A DNA stretch of 64,000 bases. Source: Cellulophaga sp. L1A9. Lineage in GTDB: Bacteria > Bacteroidota > Bacteroidia > Flavobacteriales > Flavobacteriaceae. The stretch covers positions 4,650,001-4,714,000 of the forward strand of contig NZ_CP047027.1 in NCBI RefSeq assembly GCF_009797025.1. The letters are read 5' to 3'. Both the position numbers and the translations under genes were made by a program. Position 1 is the stretch's first letter, and every line of letters starts with the position of its first letter. Below are positions 17,868 through 27,414 of the stretch, piece by piece. The notes below the pieces were generated by a model, which ran no database searches, was not told the origin of the DNA, and saw only the letters and a program-made list of their open reading frames with translations.

Positions 17868-19265
17868 ATGTCTACAACAACAAAACAAAATACATTTAAA
17901 ACTACAAACCCAACAACGGGAAAAACCCTATCGTCCTATGAATATATGACCGATAGCCAGGTAGAAGATAGCATTCAAGAATCACAAAAAGCGTTTCTAG
18001 AGTGGAAAACTAAATCAATAGAAGAGCGTGGCAAGGTTATTTCTGCGATAGGTAAAGAATTGCAAAACTACAAGTCAGAGTTAGCTGAGCTAATGACCGA
18101 TGAGATGGGAAAATTACTCTCTCAAAGTCACCAAGAGGTTGATATTTGTTCTGCCATATGCGACTATTCTGCTAAGAATGCGCCAAAAATATTAAAGAGC
18201 GAAGAACGGGAACTATTAAATGGTGGAAAAGGAAAAATTGCCTATGCTCCTATTGGTGTTATTTACGGAATTCAACCTTGGAACTATCCTTCATATCAAG
18301 TTATTCGTTACACCATTACCAACCTGATGGCTGGTAATAGTATTCTTTTAAAACATGCTTCTAATGTAACAGGAACTGCTAAGTTATTGAGATCTATATT
18401 TGATACAGCAGGTTTGCCAAGCGGACTTTTCAATGTATTAGTAATAGACCACGACCAATCTGATGCTATTATAGCGCACAAATTAGTGCGTGGAGTGACG
18501 TTAACAGGAAGTCCTGCAGCAGGGGAAAATATTGGTGCAAAAGCTGGGGCTCAACTTAAGAAGACCGTTTTAGAATTAGGGAGTAATGATGCGTACTTAA
18601 TTTTTGATGATGCAGATGTAGATTTAGCTGTTGAAAAAAGTGTGATGGGAAGAATTTACAATAACGGGGAAACCTGTATAGCCGCGAAACGATTTATTGC
18701 CACTGAAAAAGTATATGACGAGTTCAAAGAAAAATTTGTGACTGCTATGAAAGCTTTAAAGTTGGGAGATCCTAAATTGGAAGAAACGCAATTAGGCCCA
18801 ATGGCGCGTAAAGATTTACGAGAAAAAATTCACGAGCAAGTACAAGAGAGTATTGATAAAGGTGCAAGATTACTTTGTGGAGGTGAGATCCCAGATGGTG
18901 AAGGATACTTCTATCCGGCTACTGTATTGGATGAGGTTACGGAAGGACAACCTGCCTATGAAGATGAATTATTTGGCCCTGTAGCATCATTAATTAAAGC
19001 TAAAGACAATGAAGATGCTATGCGAATTGCAAATGATAGCAGGTTTGGTCTTGGTGGCGGAATCTTCTCTAAGGATGAGAAGAAAGCTATTGAACTAGCC
19101 GAAAAGCATTTTGACACCGGAATGATCTTTATTAATTCCTTCGGAACAGCAGAACCAACCATGCCCTTTGGTGGTGTAAAAGATTCTGGTTTTGGTCGCG
19201 AACATGGTGGATTCGGTATGAAAGAATTCGTGAATGTAAAATCGATTATGATCCGCAAAGATTAA
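17868..19265 (+). CDS. Aldehyde dehydrogenase, succinate-semialdehyde dehydrogenase-like
   Basis: A 465-residue paralogue of the enzyme at 14289. Catalytic Cys in NNGETCIAAKRF (about 270), Glu in VLELGSNDAY (about 236; the usual GG is GS here) and C-terminal PFGGVKDSGFGREHGG. PWNYPSYQV matches the subgroup. It lies 25 bp after the SDR gene and ends at a strong terminator, so the two form a transcription unit. The presence of two paralogues around one AraC gene suggests related aldehyde substrates. Confidence 0.9.
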   Translation: MSTTTKQNTFKTTNPTTGKTLSSYEYMTDSQVEDSIQESQKAFLEWKTKSIEERGKVISAIGKELQNYKSELAELMTDEMGKLLSQSHQEVDICSAICDYSAKNAPKILKSEERELLNGGKGKIAYAPIGVIYGIQPWNYPSYQVIRYTITNLMAGNSILLKHASNVTGTAKLLRSIFDTAGLPSGLFNVLVIDHDQSDAIIAHKLVRGVTLTGSPAAGENIGAKAGAQLKKTVLELGSNDAYLIFDDADVDLAVEKSVMGRIYNNGETCIAAKRFIATEKVYDEFKEKFVTAMKALKLGDPKLEETQLGPMARKDLREKIHEQVQESIDKGARLLCGGEIPDGEGYFYPATVLDEVTEGQPAYEDELFGPVASLIKAKDNEDAMRIANDSRFGLGGGIFSKDEKKAIELAEKHFDTGMIFINSFGTAEPTMPFGGVKDSGFGREHGGFGMKEFVNVKSIMIRKD

Positions 19266-19282
19266 TTTGAAACATTCTTGAT

Positions 19283-19318
19283 ATAAAAAAAGCACCCTAT
19301 TTAGGGTGCTTTTTACTT
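19283..19318 (+). terminator. Terminator of the SDR/aldehyde dehydrogenase unit
   Basis: AAAAAAGCACCCT and AGGGTGCTTTTT form a strong stem with a short ATTT-type loop, followed by T-rich sequence. Confidence 0.88.
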
Positions 19319-19405
19319 TTTTCCAGATTAAAGTAACCTGTTCTAAGATCACTATTTTAATACATAACAATTATACGCCTCAACATATAAAAGGTTAAGC
19401 CGTAA

Positions 19406-21232
19406 TTAGAGCTGACTACTTCCCACTTGTTGATCTTCTTCTAGCAATTTTTCTTGTTGCTCCATTTCCTCTCTGGCTTTAAATACATACTCTTTCCCTG
19501 TTTTAGGAGCACGTGCCAACCTACGCATGCTTTCTTCATCTAAGCGAATGAATTTATCTGCCTGCCCTCGAGTTGCTTCGGCATCAAAACCAATATGCTC
19601 TAGGACATCGCTCGCTAATTTTATGGAAGTATCAAGAGACTCACGGTAAATATCATCTACACCATTATTTAGTAGATCATAAGCATCATTCCTATTTCTA
19701 GCTCTAACCATAAGCTTTAAATGCGGATATTTTTCTTTTATTTTTTTTATTAAACTAAGCGTCACCTCCGGATTGTCTATAGCACAAATTAAAATTTCGG
19801 CATTCGCAATTCCTGCGGATTCTAAGAGATCTAAACGCGTGGCATCGCCATAAAACACCTCAAAACCCATTTTTCTCAAAAGATCTACCCGACTAGAATC
19901 TTGATCTAAAATTGTCGTTTTTACACCATGTGCCCTTAAAAATCTACCCACTGTACTTCCAAAGTGACCAAAACCTACTAATATAATTTTATCGGAACGC
20001 TCTATGGCATCTGCTGGTTTTTCTTCGGCTCGTTTTGTTCCAAATTTTGGCAGTATTAACTTTTCGCTCAACAGTCCTAATATGGGTGTTAAGACCATTG
20101 TTAGTGCAGTAACAACCAACATAATATCTAATTGTTTTTGGTCTAAAATGTGCAATTGCAACGCAAAAGATAACATCACAAATGCAAACTCTCCAATTTG
20201 AGCCAAGCCAACTGCTAAGAGAAATTTCTGATTTATTTTTAATTTAAATAGCGTGGCAACGATATATAATACCAATCCTTTTACTATAATTATCCCTACC
20301 ACTAATCCGCTTATTACCAATGGATTATCTGCAATAACTACAAAGTTTATGGTAGTACCCACTGTAATAAAAAACAAACCTAAGAGCAATCCCTTAAAGG
20401 GTTCAAGTGTACTTTCTAACTCATGTTTAAACTCGCTCGTAGCTAAAACCACACCCCCCAGAAAGGCTCCTAATGCCGGACTTAACCCTACAAACTCCAT
20501 TAAAAATGTAATGGCTAAAACAATCAATAAGGCTGATGCGGTGAGCAACTCTCGTACTTTTGAAATGGCCACTAGTCGTAACATTGGAATAATGAGGTAA
20601 CGCCCAGAAATAACAATTAACACAATAGAACCTATAGTTGCTAAAGCTTGCCAACCTAGCGGTAGCGATTCTAGAATATTAGAACTTCCCTCTCCGTCCA
20701 ATTTTGAAGCATCTACTGTAGATAATAACGGCAATAGCCCCAACATAACGATTACTATAATATCTTGAAAAAGCAAAATAGCAAATGAAGAAGCGCCATA
20801 CGTGGTATTCATTAAATTTTTCTCACTTATGGTTTGTAGGGTGATGGCTGTAGAAGACATTGAAATTGCCATAGCACAGGTTAAAGATACTTGCCATGAA
20901 ACACCAAAAGCTATTAGAATTGCAAAGGAAATGACACTGGTGAGTACTACTTGCGTACCGCCCATACCTACAATGGTTTTTCTCATTTTCCAGAAACTCT
21001 TAGCGTCTATCTCTAATCCTATTAAAAAGAGCATCATAACCACACCAAATTCTGCAAAATGAAGAATATCATCGCCCTCTTCTCCTATAAAACCTAAAAG
21101 ATAGGGTCCTATTAAAACACCCGCCAGTAAATAACCTAAAACTGAACTTAACCCTAATTTTTTCGCAATGGGCACACATATAATGGCCCCTACTAAAAAT
21201 ACAATTACTTCAAAAAGTATATCTTCATTCAT
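19406..21232 (-). CDS. CPA2 family cation:proton antiporter with TrkA-N domain (KefB/KefC-like)
   Basis: A 608-residue membrane transporter. About 12 hydrophobic segments cover residues 1-385 (Na/H exchanger fold; GLSPALGAFLGGVVLA is a family motif). They are followed by a cytosolic Rossmann-type TrkA-N domain beginning KIILVGFGHFGSTVGRFL and including TILDQDSSRVDLLRKMG and VFYGDATRLDLL. This is the layout of glutathione-gated K+/H+ efflux systems KefB/KefC. Whether K+ or Na+ is carried, and whether it is ligand-gated, cannot be told. No KefF/KefG accessory gene adjoins it. Confidence 0.9.
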   Translation of the reverse strand: MNEDILFEVIVFLVGAIICVPIAKKLGLSSVLGYLLAGVLIGPYLLGFIGEEGDDILHFAEFGVVMMLFLIGLEIDAKSFWKMRKTIVGMGGTQVVLTSVISFAILIAFGVSWQVSLTCAMAISMSSTAITLQTISEKNLMNTTYGASSFAILLFQDIIVIVMLGLLPLLSTVDASKLDGEGSSNILESLPLGWQALATIGSIVLIVISGRYLIIPMLRLVAISKVRELLTASALLIVLAITFLMEFVGLSPALGAFLGGVVLATSEFKHELESTLEPFKGLLLGLFFITVGTTINFVVIADNPLVISGLVVGIIIVKGLVLYIVATLFKLKINQKFLLAVGLAQIGEFAFVMLSFALQLHILDQKQLDIMLVVTALTMVLTPILGLLSEKLILPKFGTKRAEEKPADAIERSDKIILVGFGHFGSTVGRFLRAHGVKTTILDQDSSRVDLLRKMGFEVFYGDATRLDLLESAGIANAEILICAIDNPEVTLSLIKKIKEKYPHLKLMVRARNRNDAYDLLNNGVDDIYRESLDTSIKLASDVLEHIGFDAEATRGQADKFIRLDEESMRRLARAPKTGKEYVFKAREEMEQQEKLLEEDQQVGSSQL

Positions 21233-21412
21233 AGCCTACTGGAGTTCGGTGGTAGGCGCAAAAATACACATAAAACGCATACTATTGTTGGAGTCACACT
21301 AGAACGCTTAGAAGATTAAAAAGAAGTCCTAAAATTTACGCAGAACGGGTATGAAACTACTATAAAACCAATGGTTATCGCATAGAAATCTACTCCAGAA
21401 TTGGCCAAAAAA

Positions 21413-21456
21413 TATAAAACCCTGCTTTCTGAAAAGAAAGCAGGGTTTTTTACTTA
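21413..21456 (-). terminator. Terminator of the CotH-like gene
   Basis: AAAACCCTGCTTTCT and AGAAAGCAGGGTTTT pair over 15 bp around a GAAA-type loop. On the minus strand it follows the gene ending at 21469 and is succeeded by T-rich DNA. Confidence 0.9.
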
Positions 21457-21468
21457 AGGTGACTACTA

Positions 21469-22920
21469 TTATTCTAAATAATTGGATACTGCACTAACAC
21501 GTTGCTCTACATGACTATTTAGTTCGCTAATTGCAGCTTGAAAATCTGAACTTGAATTCAAAAACGTGTATCCTGAAACTTCAGCGCTTGCATAAGGTTC
21601 TATTAATGAAGAATATATGGCATATTTAGGCTGCATAAGAGAAGCATTAAATACGGTATTCACAACATCTTGCACGTACCCGTCATACTGTTCTTGATAA
21701 ACTTCATCTTGATATAGATACCCAATAAGCGGCCATTCTGTAGCATTTAAATCAGAAAAATCTAAGGCTAAAGAACCTTGCATATTCCCTGTCTGTAAAG
21801 CTTCATTATTGTCCCAAGGTATCCATGATAACAGGGCTGTATCGGGGTTGTTATACAAAAAGTAATTGTGCGTCATTCTACCATAGGTATCCCAGTTTTG
21901 AATAACGGTATTTACCGCCAAATACTTCAAAAAGGTATCCGTATCAAAAATACTTTCTAAACTTTCTCTCCATGCGGCAGGGTCTGTGGTTCTCGTATCT
22001 GCATGCAAAGCTGCAAAAACACTTTCTATGTCTGAATAATCGGCCTCATCTTCATTTGTTTTCTTTACAAAGACACTTTCAGAAAAGCTTCCTTCTGCAA
22101 ACGAAGCTCCATCGCCATCTGGCTTGTATAAATTACCATCATTATCAGAAAACTGAGTATCAATTACCGTATCGTCTACCTCTTCTACTAAGGTATATAC
22201 TCCAAAATAAACAGGTCCGTCTCCATGATCTACATATACCGTATAAAAACCAGCATGAGAACTGGCTACGCCAAAGTCTCTAAAAATATCTGTAGCCACT
22301 TTTTCTCGAAGCATAGACTTATCATTGTAATTGTTTTTAAGACTTAACTTTTTAAAACCATAAAAACGTTGGTTATCTATTTGCGGATATTCATCTTCAA
22401 ACTCATCAAAATCTAACTTAAAAGATAGTTTTAAGTTTCCGCTAGACCAAGTAGATTGTAAACTAGAATTCCCTTTAAAACGGACACCTACTTTATACCA
22501 TTCCTTATCTTCGTAAAATACTTCTGCAGGAACAAAAACCGGATCTTCATCAGTCTCTACCAATCCCCCGCCAGCTTGTCCGCCACCAGAAGTACTTGTT
22601 CCAAACGCACCATACAATGAAGTCATATCATCTAACATCGCTTGCCAACGTGCTTCAGAAATTACAATATCAAGACGCTTCACAGCTTCATCTTCAAAAA
22701 TTTCTTCAATATCAGGGTCAGCAGATTTACTGTGTGTTGCATCCGTCCAATCTACCGTGTCAAAATCGGTATCTGAATAGGTTTCTACATAGGCCTCATC
22801 ACTCGTAGAGTCATCCGTTTCTTCAACATCTACAGTCGTTGTATTAACATCATCTTCCGAACAAGCGTTAAAAAATGAGAAACAAACCAGTAAAATAAAT
22901 AAGGTGCTTAATTTTTTCAT
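21469..22920 (-). CDS. CotH kinase-like family lipoprotein
   Basis: A 483-residue lipoprotein (lipobox SFFNACSEDD) with an acidic linker (about 22-70) and a CotH domain. Family features are VGVRFKGNSSLQ, YGFKKLSLKNNYNDKSMLREK and VYFGVYTLVEEVDDTVI, then NLYKPDGDGASF. CotH proteins are atypical protein kinases first known from spore coats; in Bacteroidota they occur as exported proteins of unknown role. Catalytic activity is not shown. It is a single-gene unit. Confidence 0.87.
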   Translation of the reverse strand: MKKLSTLFILLVCFSFFNACSEDDVNTTTVDVEETDDSTSDEAYVETYSDTDFDTVDWTDATHSKSADPDIEEIFEDEAVKRLDIVISEARWQAMLDDMTSLYGAFGTSTSGGGQAGGGLVETDEDPVFVPAEVFYEDKEWYKVGVRFKGNSSLQSTWSSGNLKLSFKLDFDEFEDEYPQIDNQRFYGFKKLSLKNNYNDKSMLREKVATDIFRDFGVASSHAGFYTVYVDHGDGPVYFGVYTLVEEVDDTVIDTQFSDNDGNLYKPDGDGASFAEGSFSESVFVKKTNEDEADYSDIESVFAALHADTRTTDPAAWRESLESIFDTDTFLKYLAVNTVIQNWDTYGRMTHNYFLYNNPDTALLSWIPWDNNEALQTGNMQGSLALDFSDLNATEWPLIGYLYQDEVYQEQYDGYVQDVVNTVFNASLMQPKYAIYSSLIEPYASAEVSGYTFLNSSSDFQAAISELNSHVEQRVSAVSNYLE

Positions 22921-23141
22921 ATTATTAGCTATTGTGTTAAACAGTGCGCTAATTTGCTACTTTATTGGTTATCATTTAATTACTTTCAGTGAATTGTACC
23001 TAGTAATCAGCGAACCAGTCCTATGCACCTTTTTAAAAAATAAACCGTTCTTTTAAATTTCATAAGCTTAACTTAATTTGTTGCTATTTATAGTCTAAAT
23101 GCTCGTATATTAGGGACTAGAATTTCCTAAAATCTATACTC

Positions 23142-24161
23142 ATGTGCAAAAAACACCAATGTTATATTGTTCCAGAACATATATTAGCTGCCTTAGCAAA
23201 ACGCGGAAGTAAAAATTGTAAAAGAACCTTGAATGATACGCGTCGTATTTTAGAAAAGAGAAATACACTTTTAAACGGCCTGTTGCAACAAGAGTTAGCC
23301 ATTGGAAAAGGAGATCGGATTATTTATGATTGTGAAAACAAATTCCAGCAACGTGTTTCCTTAAGTCGCAACGAAGGTGATGATAGTACCGATGATGCTA
23401 CTGTAAATAGTGCTTATGATACTTCGGGGTTTGTTCGCGCTTATTTTAAGGACACTTTTAATTTAAATTCTGTGAATGGAGAAGGCATGGATTTGGTGTC
23501 TAACGTTCATTATGGAGAAAAATACAATAATGCGTTCTGGGACGGTGATGAAATGACTTATGGCGATGGTGATCAGGTCGATTTTAAAGATTTTGCAAGC
23601 GCCATTGATGTTGTCGCTCATGAACTCACCCATGGTATCACTCAGTTTATGGCTAATTTAGAATACGAAGGGCAACCAGGCGCGTTGAACGAGCATTTTT
23701 CTGATGTTTTTGGCACTATTATCAAGCAAAAATATTTAAACCAAAGTGTAACCGAAGCAGATTGGCTCATTGGAGATACTATTGTGACTGAAACCTTTCC
23801 TGGTGTAGCGCTTAGGTCTATGAAAGCGCCAGGAACTTCGAATGATTTTGATACACAACCAGACCATATGGATAATTATTATGCCGGTCCTGAGGATCAT
23901 CAAGGAGTTCATATCAATTCTGGAATACCAAACAAAGCTTTCTATCTGTGTTGCTTAGAAATCGGAATTGATAATTGCGCTTTACTGTGGTTTGAAACCC
24001 TAAAATTTCTTTGGCGTACCGTTAATTTTAGTGATATGCTAGAGGTACTCTTAACTACAGCTGAAACCTTAATTTCTCAAAATAAGCTCCCTGAAACTGC
24101 AACCATAGCAATTGAGACTAGTTTTACAGCCGTAGGATTACCACAAAAAGTACTGATATGA
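23142..24161 (+). CDS. M4 family metallopeptidase, protealysin-like
   Basis: A thermolysin-family zinc protease. HELTH (about residues 160-164) supplies two zinc ligands and the catalytic Glu, NEHFSDVFG (about 183-190) the third ligand, and GVHINSGIPNKAFYL the transition-state His. It has no signal peptide and only a short N-terminal segment (CYIVPEHILAALAKRG) in place of the long FTP/PepSY propeptide. This is the protealysin-like precursor type, in which a PPHIL-like motif in the short propeptide blocks the active site. The stop overlaps the inhibitor gene by 4 bp. The location of the enzyme is uncertain. Confidence 0.92.
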   Translation: MCKKHQCYIVPEHILAALAKRGSKNCKRTLNDTRRILEKRNTLLNGLLQQELAIGKGDRIIYDCENKFQQRVSLSRNEGDDSTDDATVNSAYDTSGFVRAYFKDTFNLNSVNGEGMDLVSNVHYGEKYNNAFWDGDEMTYGDGDQVDFKDFASAIDVVAHELTHGITQFMANLEYEGQPGALNEHFSDVFGTIIKQKYLNQSVTEADWLIGDTIVTETFPGVALRSMKAPGTSNDFDTQPDHMDNYYAGPEDHQGVHINSGIPNKAFYLCCLEIGIDNCALLWFETLKFLWRTVNFSDMLEVLLTTAETLISQNKLPETATIAIETSFTAVGLPQKVLI

Positions 24162-24424
24162 AGTATTCTTTAAGTATATCTGGTGGCATTACCGGAATTC
24201 CGAAAAAATATGCAGGAGAAGTGCGTTTAGCAGACGCAGAACAAAAAAAAATACTAGAGACGCTTAAAGTTTCCTCAATACCTAAAAATAAAAATCTAAG
24301 AGACGGACTTCAATACCATTTGCAGCTAGAGGAAAACACGCAAAATTATGAGGCAAATTTTGACGACTCAAATCTACCCCCAACGATAAGAAATTTGATT
24401 AGCACTATTTTAAATCAAAACTAA
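24158..24424 (+). CDS. Emfourin-like protealysin inhibitor
   Basis: An 88-residue protein whose start codon overlaps the protease stop (ATGA), which implies translational coupling. The N-terminus SLSISGGITGIPKKYAGEV matches the SGG-aGi pattern of emfourins, small proteinaceous inhibitors encoded next to protealysin-like M4 proteases. The rest (LADAEQKKILETL and DGLQYHLQLEE) fits a small beta-rich fold. It has no signal peptide, so inhibition would occur in the cytoplasm. Assignment rests on the motif and the gene pair. Confidence 0.75.
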   Translation: MKYSLSISGGITGIPKKYAGEVRLADAEQKKILETLKVSSIPKNKNLRDGLQYHLQLEENTQNYEANFDDSNLPPTIRNLISTILNQN

Positions 24425-24486
24425 TTTTATAGCCATTTTTCAATGTAGATTGTCAAATGGCGCATTACGCGCTAGTACTCATAGGC

Positions 24487-24972
24487 TTAAAATTTAATAT
24501 TTAAGGCTTCAAATAAATGACTCATGGTCCAAGCCGGTCCAATCATTAAAAACTGTAGGTCTTTTAAAAACGAAGGCTTTTTACCCTCGTGATTATGACC
24601 AATAAATTGCCCTACCCAAGCTATTACAAAAAGAACCAACATGGGAATCCAAAGTGCTAAGCTTGTACTCACTTGAATAACATCAATCCCTAATAAAACA
24701 AGAATAGAAAAAAGAAGCATACCTACAAATAAGGTTTTAGAAAGACTTAGATAATAAAACAAGCCCAATACAATTACTAAAGTACCAGCATGAACATAAG
24801 GTTGTAAAAATTCTGGAAAAGCCTGTATGATAGTATCGGATACCGGAATACTTGCTAATAAGCCTATCAAACTAAAAAAAATCACAGGAACGCAAATGTA
24901 ATGAATGGCTATATTAAATTTTGTTTGGTGACTTTCACTATATTCCGCCAACAGGGTGTCTACTTTTCTCAT
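24487..24972 (-). CDS. Mpo1-like (DUF962) membrane protein
   Basis: A 161-residue membrane protein with four or five hydrophobic segments. The opening LLAEYSESHQTKFNIAIHYICVP and the later FIGHNHEGKKP are the DUF962/Mpo1 signatures, whose His residues bind iron in the yeast enzyme, a dioxygenase of 2-hydroxy fatty acid alpha-oxidation. Activity in bacteria is inferred only. The gene lies 14 bp after the TetR gene, so they are probably one operon. Confidence 0.88.
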   Translation of the reverse strand: MRKVDTLLAEYSESHQTKFNIAIHYICVPVIFFSLIGLLASIPVSDTIIQAFPEFLQPYVHAGTLVIVLGLFYYLSLSKTLFVGMLLFSILVLLGIDVIQVSTSLALWIPMLVLFVIAWVGQFIGHNHEGKKPSFLKDLQFLMIGPAWTMSHLFEALNIKF

Positions 24973-24986
24973 AAGGGGGGTATAAA

Positions 24987-25616
24987 TTAGTTCGTTTTTG
25001 GTAAGGCTACAAATTGCCTAAGTTGGTGGTACTCTTCCAAACCTTTGTCTGTTAAATAAGGCAAAAGCAAGGTCCAAAGCATTTCAACAGCCCCACATTT
25101 ATTTGTTTCGTAGTTTGTAGCTGTAATAACTAGTTTTTGTGCTTGCCAAAAAGTACTAGCCATCCAAATTAAATGAATCGTTTTATCGTAATTAATTGTT
25201 TCAGATTCTGGAAGCATTCTTCCCGTTTCTACATAGTAATCAATTAATTTTCTACCTTCTTTAAATCGGTTTAAATTCGTAATTTTATAATGCTCTGCGA
25301 TTTCAGGATATGTTTTGTTGATGTTTACAATATCATTGAAAAAGAAGTTATAATGCTGTTGTAGACTATCAAAATTACGCATCATCTCTTCAAAATGAAA
25401 TAAAGTGATGTATGCATTTTCAGGAAGAATGTAGTTCTTATTTTCCTCATACATTTCAAAATAAATCGTCGCTAAGAGTATTTCTTTGCTTTTAAAATGG
25501 TATTGTAAATTACCCGCACTCATGGAAAGGCTATCCGCTATTTGTTTCATAGAAACATTAGACATCCCATGAATGTTAAACAATTTTATAGCCTCTTTTT
25601 TTATTTCTTCTTTCAT
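24987..25616 (-). CDS. TetR/AcrR family transcriptional regulator
   Basis: A 209-residue regulator. The helix-turn-helix is near residues 20-50 (MKQIADSLSMSAGNLQYHFKSK), with an alpha-helical C-terminal ligand domain of the type annotated as TetR_C for Bacteroidota. It is the first gene of a unit with the Mpo1-like protein, which suggests a lipid-related signal. Autoregulation is likely but no operator was identified. Confidence 0.88.
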   Translation of the reverse strand: MKEEIKKEAIKLFNIHGMSNVSMKQIADSLSMSAGNLQYHFKSKEILLATIYFEMYEENKNYILPENAYITLFHFEEMMRNFDSLQQHYNFFFNDIVNINKTYPEIAEHYKITNLNRFKEGRKLIDYYVETGRMLPESETINYDKTIHLIWMASTFWQAQKLVITATNYETNKCGAVEMLWTLLLPYLTDKGLEEYHQLRQFVALPKTN

Positions 25617-25684
25617 ATTGCAACTTATAAAAAAAATACAAGCTTACTAATATAAGAATTTTTTTAGTAACTAGTTACTAAAAA

Positions 25685-25722
25685 GCAAAAAGGGAGCATT
25701 TAAAATGCTCCCTTTTTGTATT
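25685..25722 (-). terminator. Terminator of the DUF6515 gene
   Basis: AAAAAGGGAGCATTT and AAATGCTCCCTTTTT form a long stem; on the minus strand it follows the gene ending at 25744 and has a T-rich tail. Confidence 0.88.
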
Positions 25723-25743
25723 GTATATGTACTATTTAATTAT

Positions 25744-26325
25744 TTACTCAATCATCCCTACAACTTCATAAGCTCTAGTTCCATCATATTGTATCTTTTC
25801 ATACAACACATCATTATATTCATAAAGAATACTTCCATCTATTTCTACCCTTTCTGCCCCGTCAGGTAATTCATAAACTATTGTTCCTACTTCTGGAGCC
25901 ACTACTTCATATTCATTTTGAATTTGAATATAGAAAACACCATCATAATTATAGTAATTTCTAGTTCCGAATTTCACACGACGAAAGCCTGTAGGCAAAT
26001 TAGTCACGCGCACTCCTGCTCTTGGAGCTACAGCGATATAGCGTCCATTATAATTTCTATAATATTTATTGTTAGTGTAGTAATAGTTCTGATTGTTGTG
26101 TTTAATTACTTTAGCATTCGTAGGTACTGATCTATACGTGGTAACCTTCTTTTTAGGGGTCTTATACACTACAGTCTTACGTGGTACCACACGAGAACGT
26201 GTACTTGTTTTTGCCACCACTGTTTTAGATTTTGATTTTGTACTCCTAGTTTGCGCATTTCCTGAAAATGAAAATGCAATTAAGGCCATACCTATCAAAG
26301 CGAATGTTCTACTATTATTTTTCAT
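25744..26325 (-). CDS. DUF6515 family secreted protein
   Basis: A 193-residue exported protein with a signal peptide (LIGMALIAFSFSGNAQ), a basic Lys/Arg/Thr-rich segment (residues 25-65), then repeated Tyr/Asn-rich strands (NNQNYYYTNNKYYRNYNGRY). Two short repeats follow: APRAGVRVTNLPTGFRRVKF and APEVGTIVYELPDGAERVEI, each with a YY/LYEY-type continuation. The repeat pattern is typical of DUF6515. Function unknown; a periplasmic or surface-associated role is inferred. Confidence 0.82.
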   Translation of the reverse strand: MKNNSRTFALIGMALIAFSFSGNAQTRSTKSKSKTVVAKTSTRSRVVPRKTVVYKTPKKKVTTYRSVPTNAKVIKHNNQNYYYTNNKYYRNYNGRYIAVAPRAGVRVTNLPTGFRRVKFGTRNYYNYDGVFYIQIQNEYEVVAPEVGTIVYELPDGAERVEIDGSILYEYNDVLYEKIQYDGTRAYEVVGMIE

Positions 26326-26529
26326 AATGATTATTGTTTTAGGGTTTATACTTCTTTGATTACATTTTAAATCAATAGTTTAATCCTTTTAGAAAACTTT
26401 AGCATTTAACAAATAGATTCTTAGAGATTCTATTTTGCAACTCCTTAAATATAAACACAATACCTCTTTCATTTTAAAATTGTGAATATCTATTCTTTCA
26501 TTTATATAAATCTTACCTAAGAGAAGCCC

Positions 26530-26537
26530 TATATTTG
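26530..26537 (+). promoter_or_regulatory. -7 element (TATATTTG) of the DUF4494 gene
   Basis: Exact TAnnTTTG consensus followed by CC, 21 bp before the ATG at 26559. A -33 TTG was not found at standard spacing. Confidence 0.5.
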
Positions 26538-26558
26538 CCACCCCAAAACAATGACATT

Positions 26559-27149
26559 ATGAGTGCAACATGGTACGAGTGTAAAATAAAATATAGAAAG
26601 CTAGATGAAGCTAGTGGAATGCAAAAAGTAGCTACGGAACCTTATTTGGTAGATGCTATTTCGTATACCGAAGCGGAAAGTAGAATTACCGAAGAAATGG
26701 CTGCCTACCTTAGTGATAGTGATGATATAAAAATTACCAATATTAAAGTAGCAAACTATTCTGAAATACATCCTTTTGAAAATTCTGATCGTTGGTTTAA
26801 ATCGAAAGTATCTTTAATTGCTTTTGATGAAGAGAGTGGTAAAGAACGCAAAACCAATATGTATTTATTGATACAAGCAAATGATGTAAAAGAAGCTTAC
26901 GACAATACCGTTTCTGTTATGAAAGACACTATGGGTGAGTATTCTATTCCTGCGATTACAGAATCTCCTATTATGGATGTATTCCCATATTTCTCTGGAG
27001 AAGAAGGTGATATGGAACGCATAAAAAAATTCAATGAAGTAAAAGCATCTGTTCCTGAAGTAGCAGAACTTAATGACGATTTAGAATTGGCAGACGTTTT
27101 AGCATCTGAAACAGAAACAGATTTTGAGCCTAGAACTGGCGAAGAATAA
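26559..27149 (+). CDS. DUF4494 domain-containing protein
   Basis: A 196-residue cytoplasmic protein. The start at 26559 (MSATWYECKIKYRK) is favoured by the promoter position and by family alignment; the frame itself begins eight codons earlier. The family features WYECKIKY, KVATEPYLVDAISYTEAE, the RWFKSKVSLIAFDEESGKE segment and DVFPYF are present. The C-terminal acidic tail is variable. Function unknown. It ends the ordinary chromosome just before the secretion island. Confidence 0.85.
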   Translation: MSATWYECKIKYRKLDEASGMQKVATEPYLVDAISYTEAESRITEEMAAYLSDSDDIKITNIKVANYSEIHPFENSDRWFKSKVSLIAFDEESGKERKTNMYLLIQANDVKEAYDNTVSVMKDTMGEYSIPAITESPIMDVFPYFSGEEGDMERIKKFNEVKASVPEVAELNDDLELADVLASETETDFEPRTGEE

Positions 27150-27166
27150 AATTCTTTAAAATTCAA

Positions 27167-27202
27167 TAAAAAAAGAGGGCTTTCTAGCCCTCTTTTTTGT
27201 TT
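27167..27202 (+). terminator. Terminator after the DUF4494 gene
   Basis: AAAAAAGAGGGC and GCCCTCTTTTTT form a 12 bp stem with a 6-base loop and a T tract. Confidence 0.9.
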
Positions 27203-27239
27203 CTATGCTTTTCTAATTGTCCATCTCTCCTTGCTCAGA

Positions 27240-27340
27240 GAATTACCTTAAACACCCTTATTTTCTTGGTATTGACGGGTTACACCTATATTTAAGGATT
27301 AAAAATTATAGATGATAGTCTATAATTTTTAAGGTAATTC
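27240..27340. repeat. Nested inverted repeats upstream of vgrG
   Basis: An outer perfect 10 bp inverted repeat, GAATTACCTT (27240-27249) and AAGGTAATTC (27331-27340), encloses an inner hairpin AAAAATTATAG (27301-27311) / CTATAATTTTT (27320-27330). The inner hairpin could terminate or fold in a leader RNA. The outer pair also brackets the left edge of the secretion island, so an element boundary is possible. Confidence 0.55.
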
Positions 27341-27414
27341 ATCGAAATACAGCGGTATTTTTTGTTCACCTCAGGGATTGTGTCTATTTTAACCTCCTTT
27401 AAATAACTACCGCC

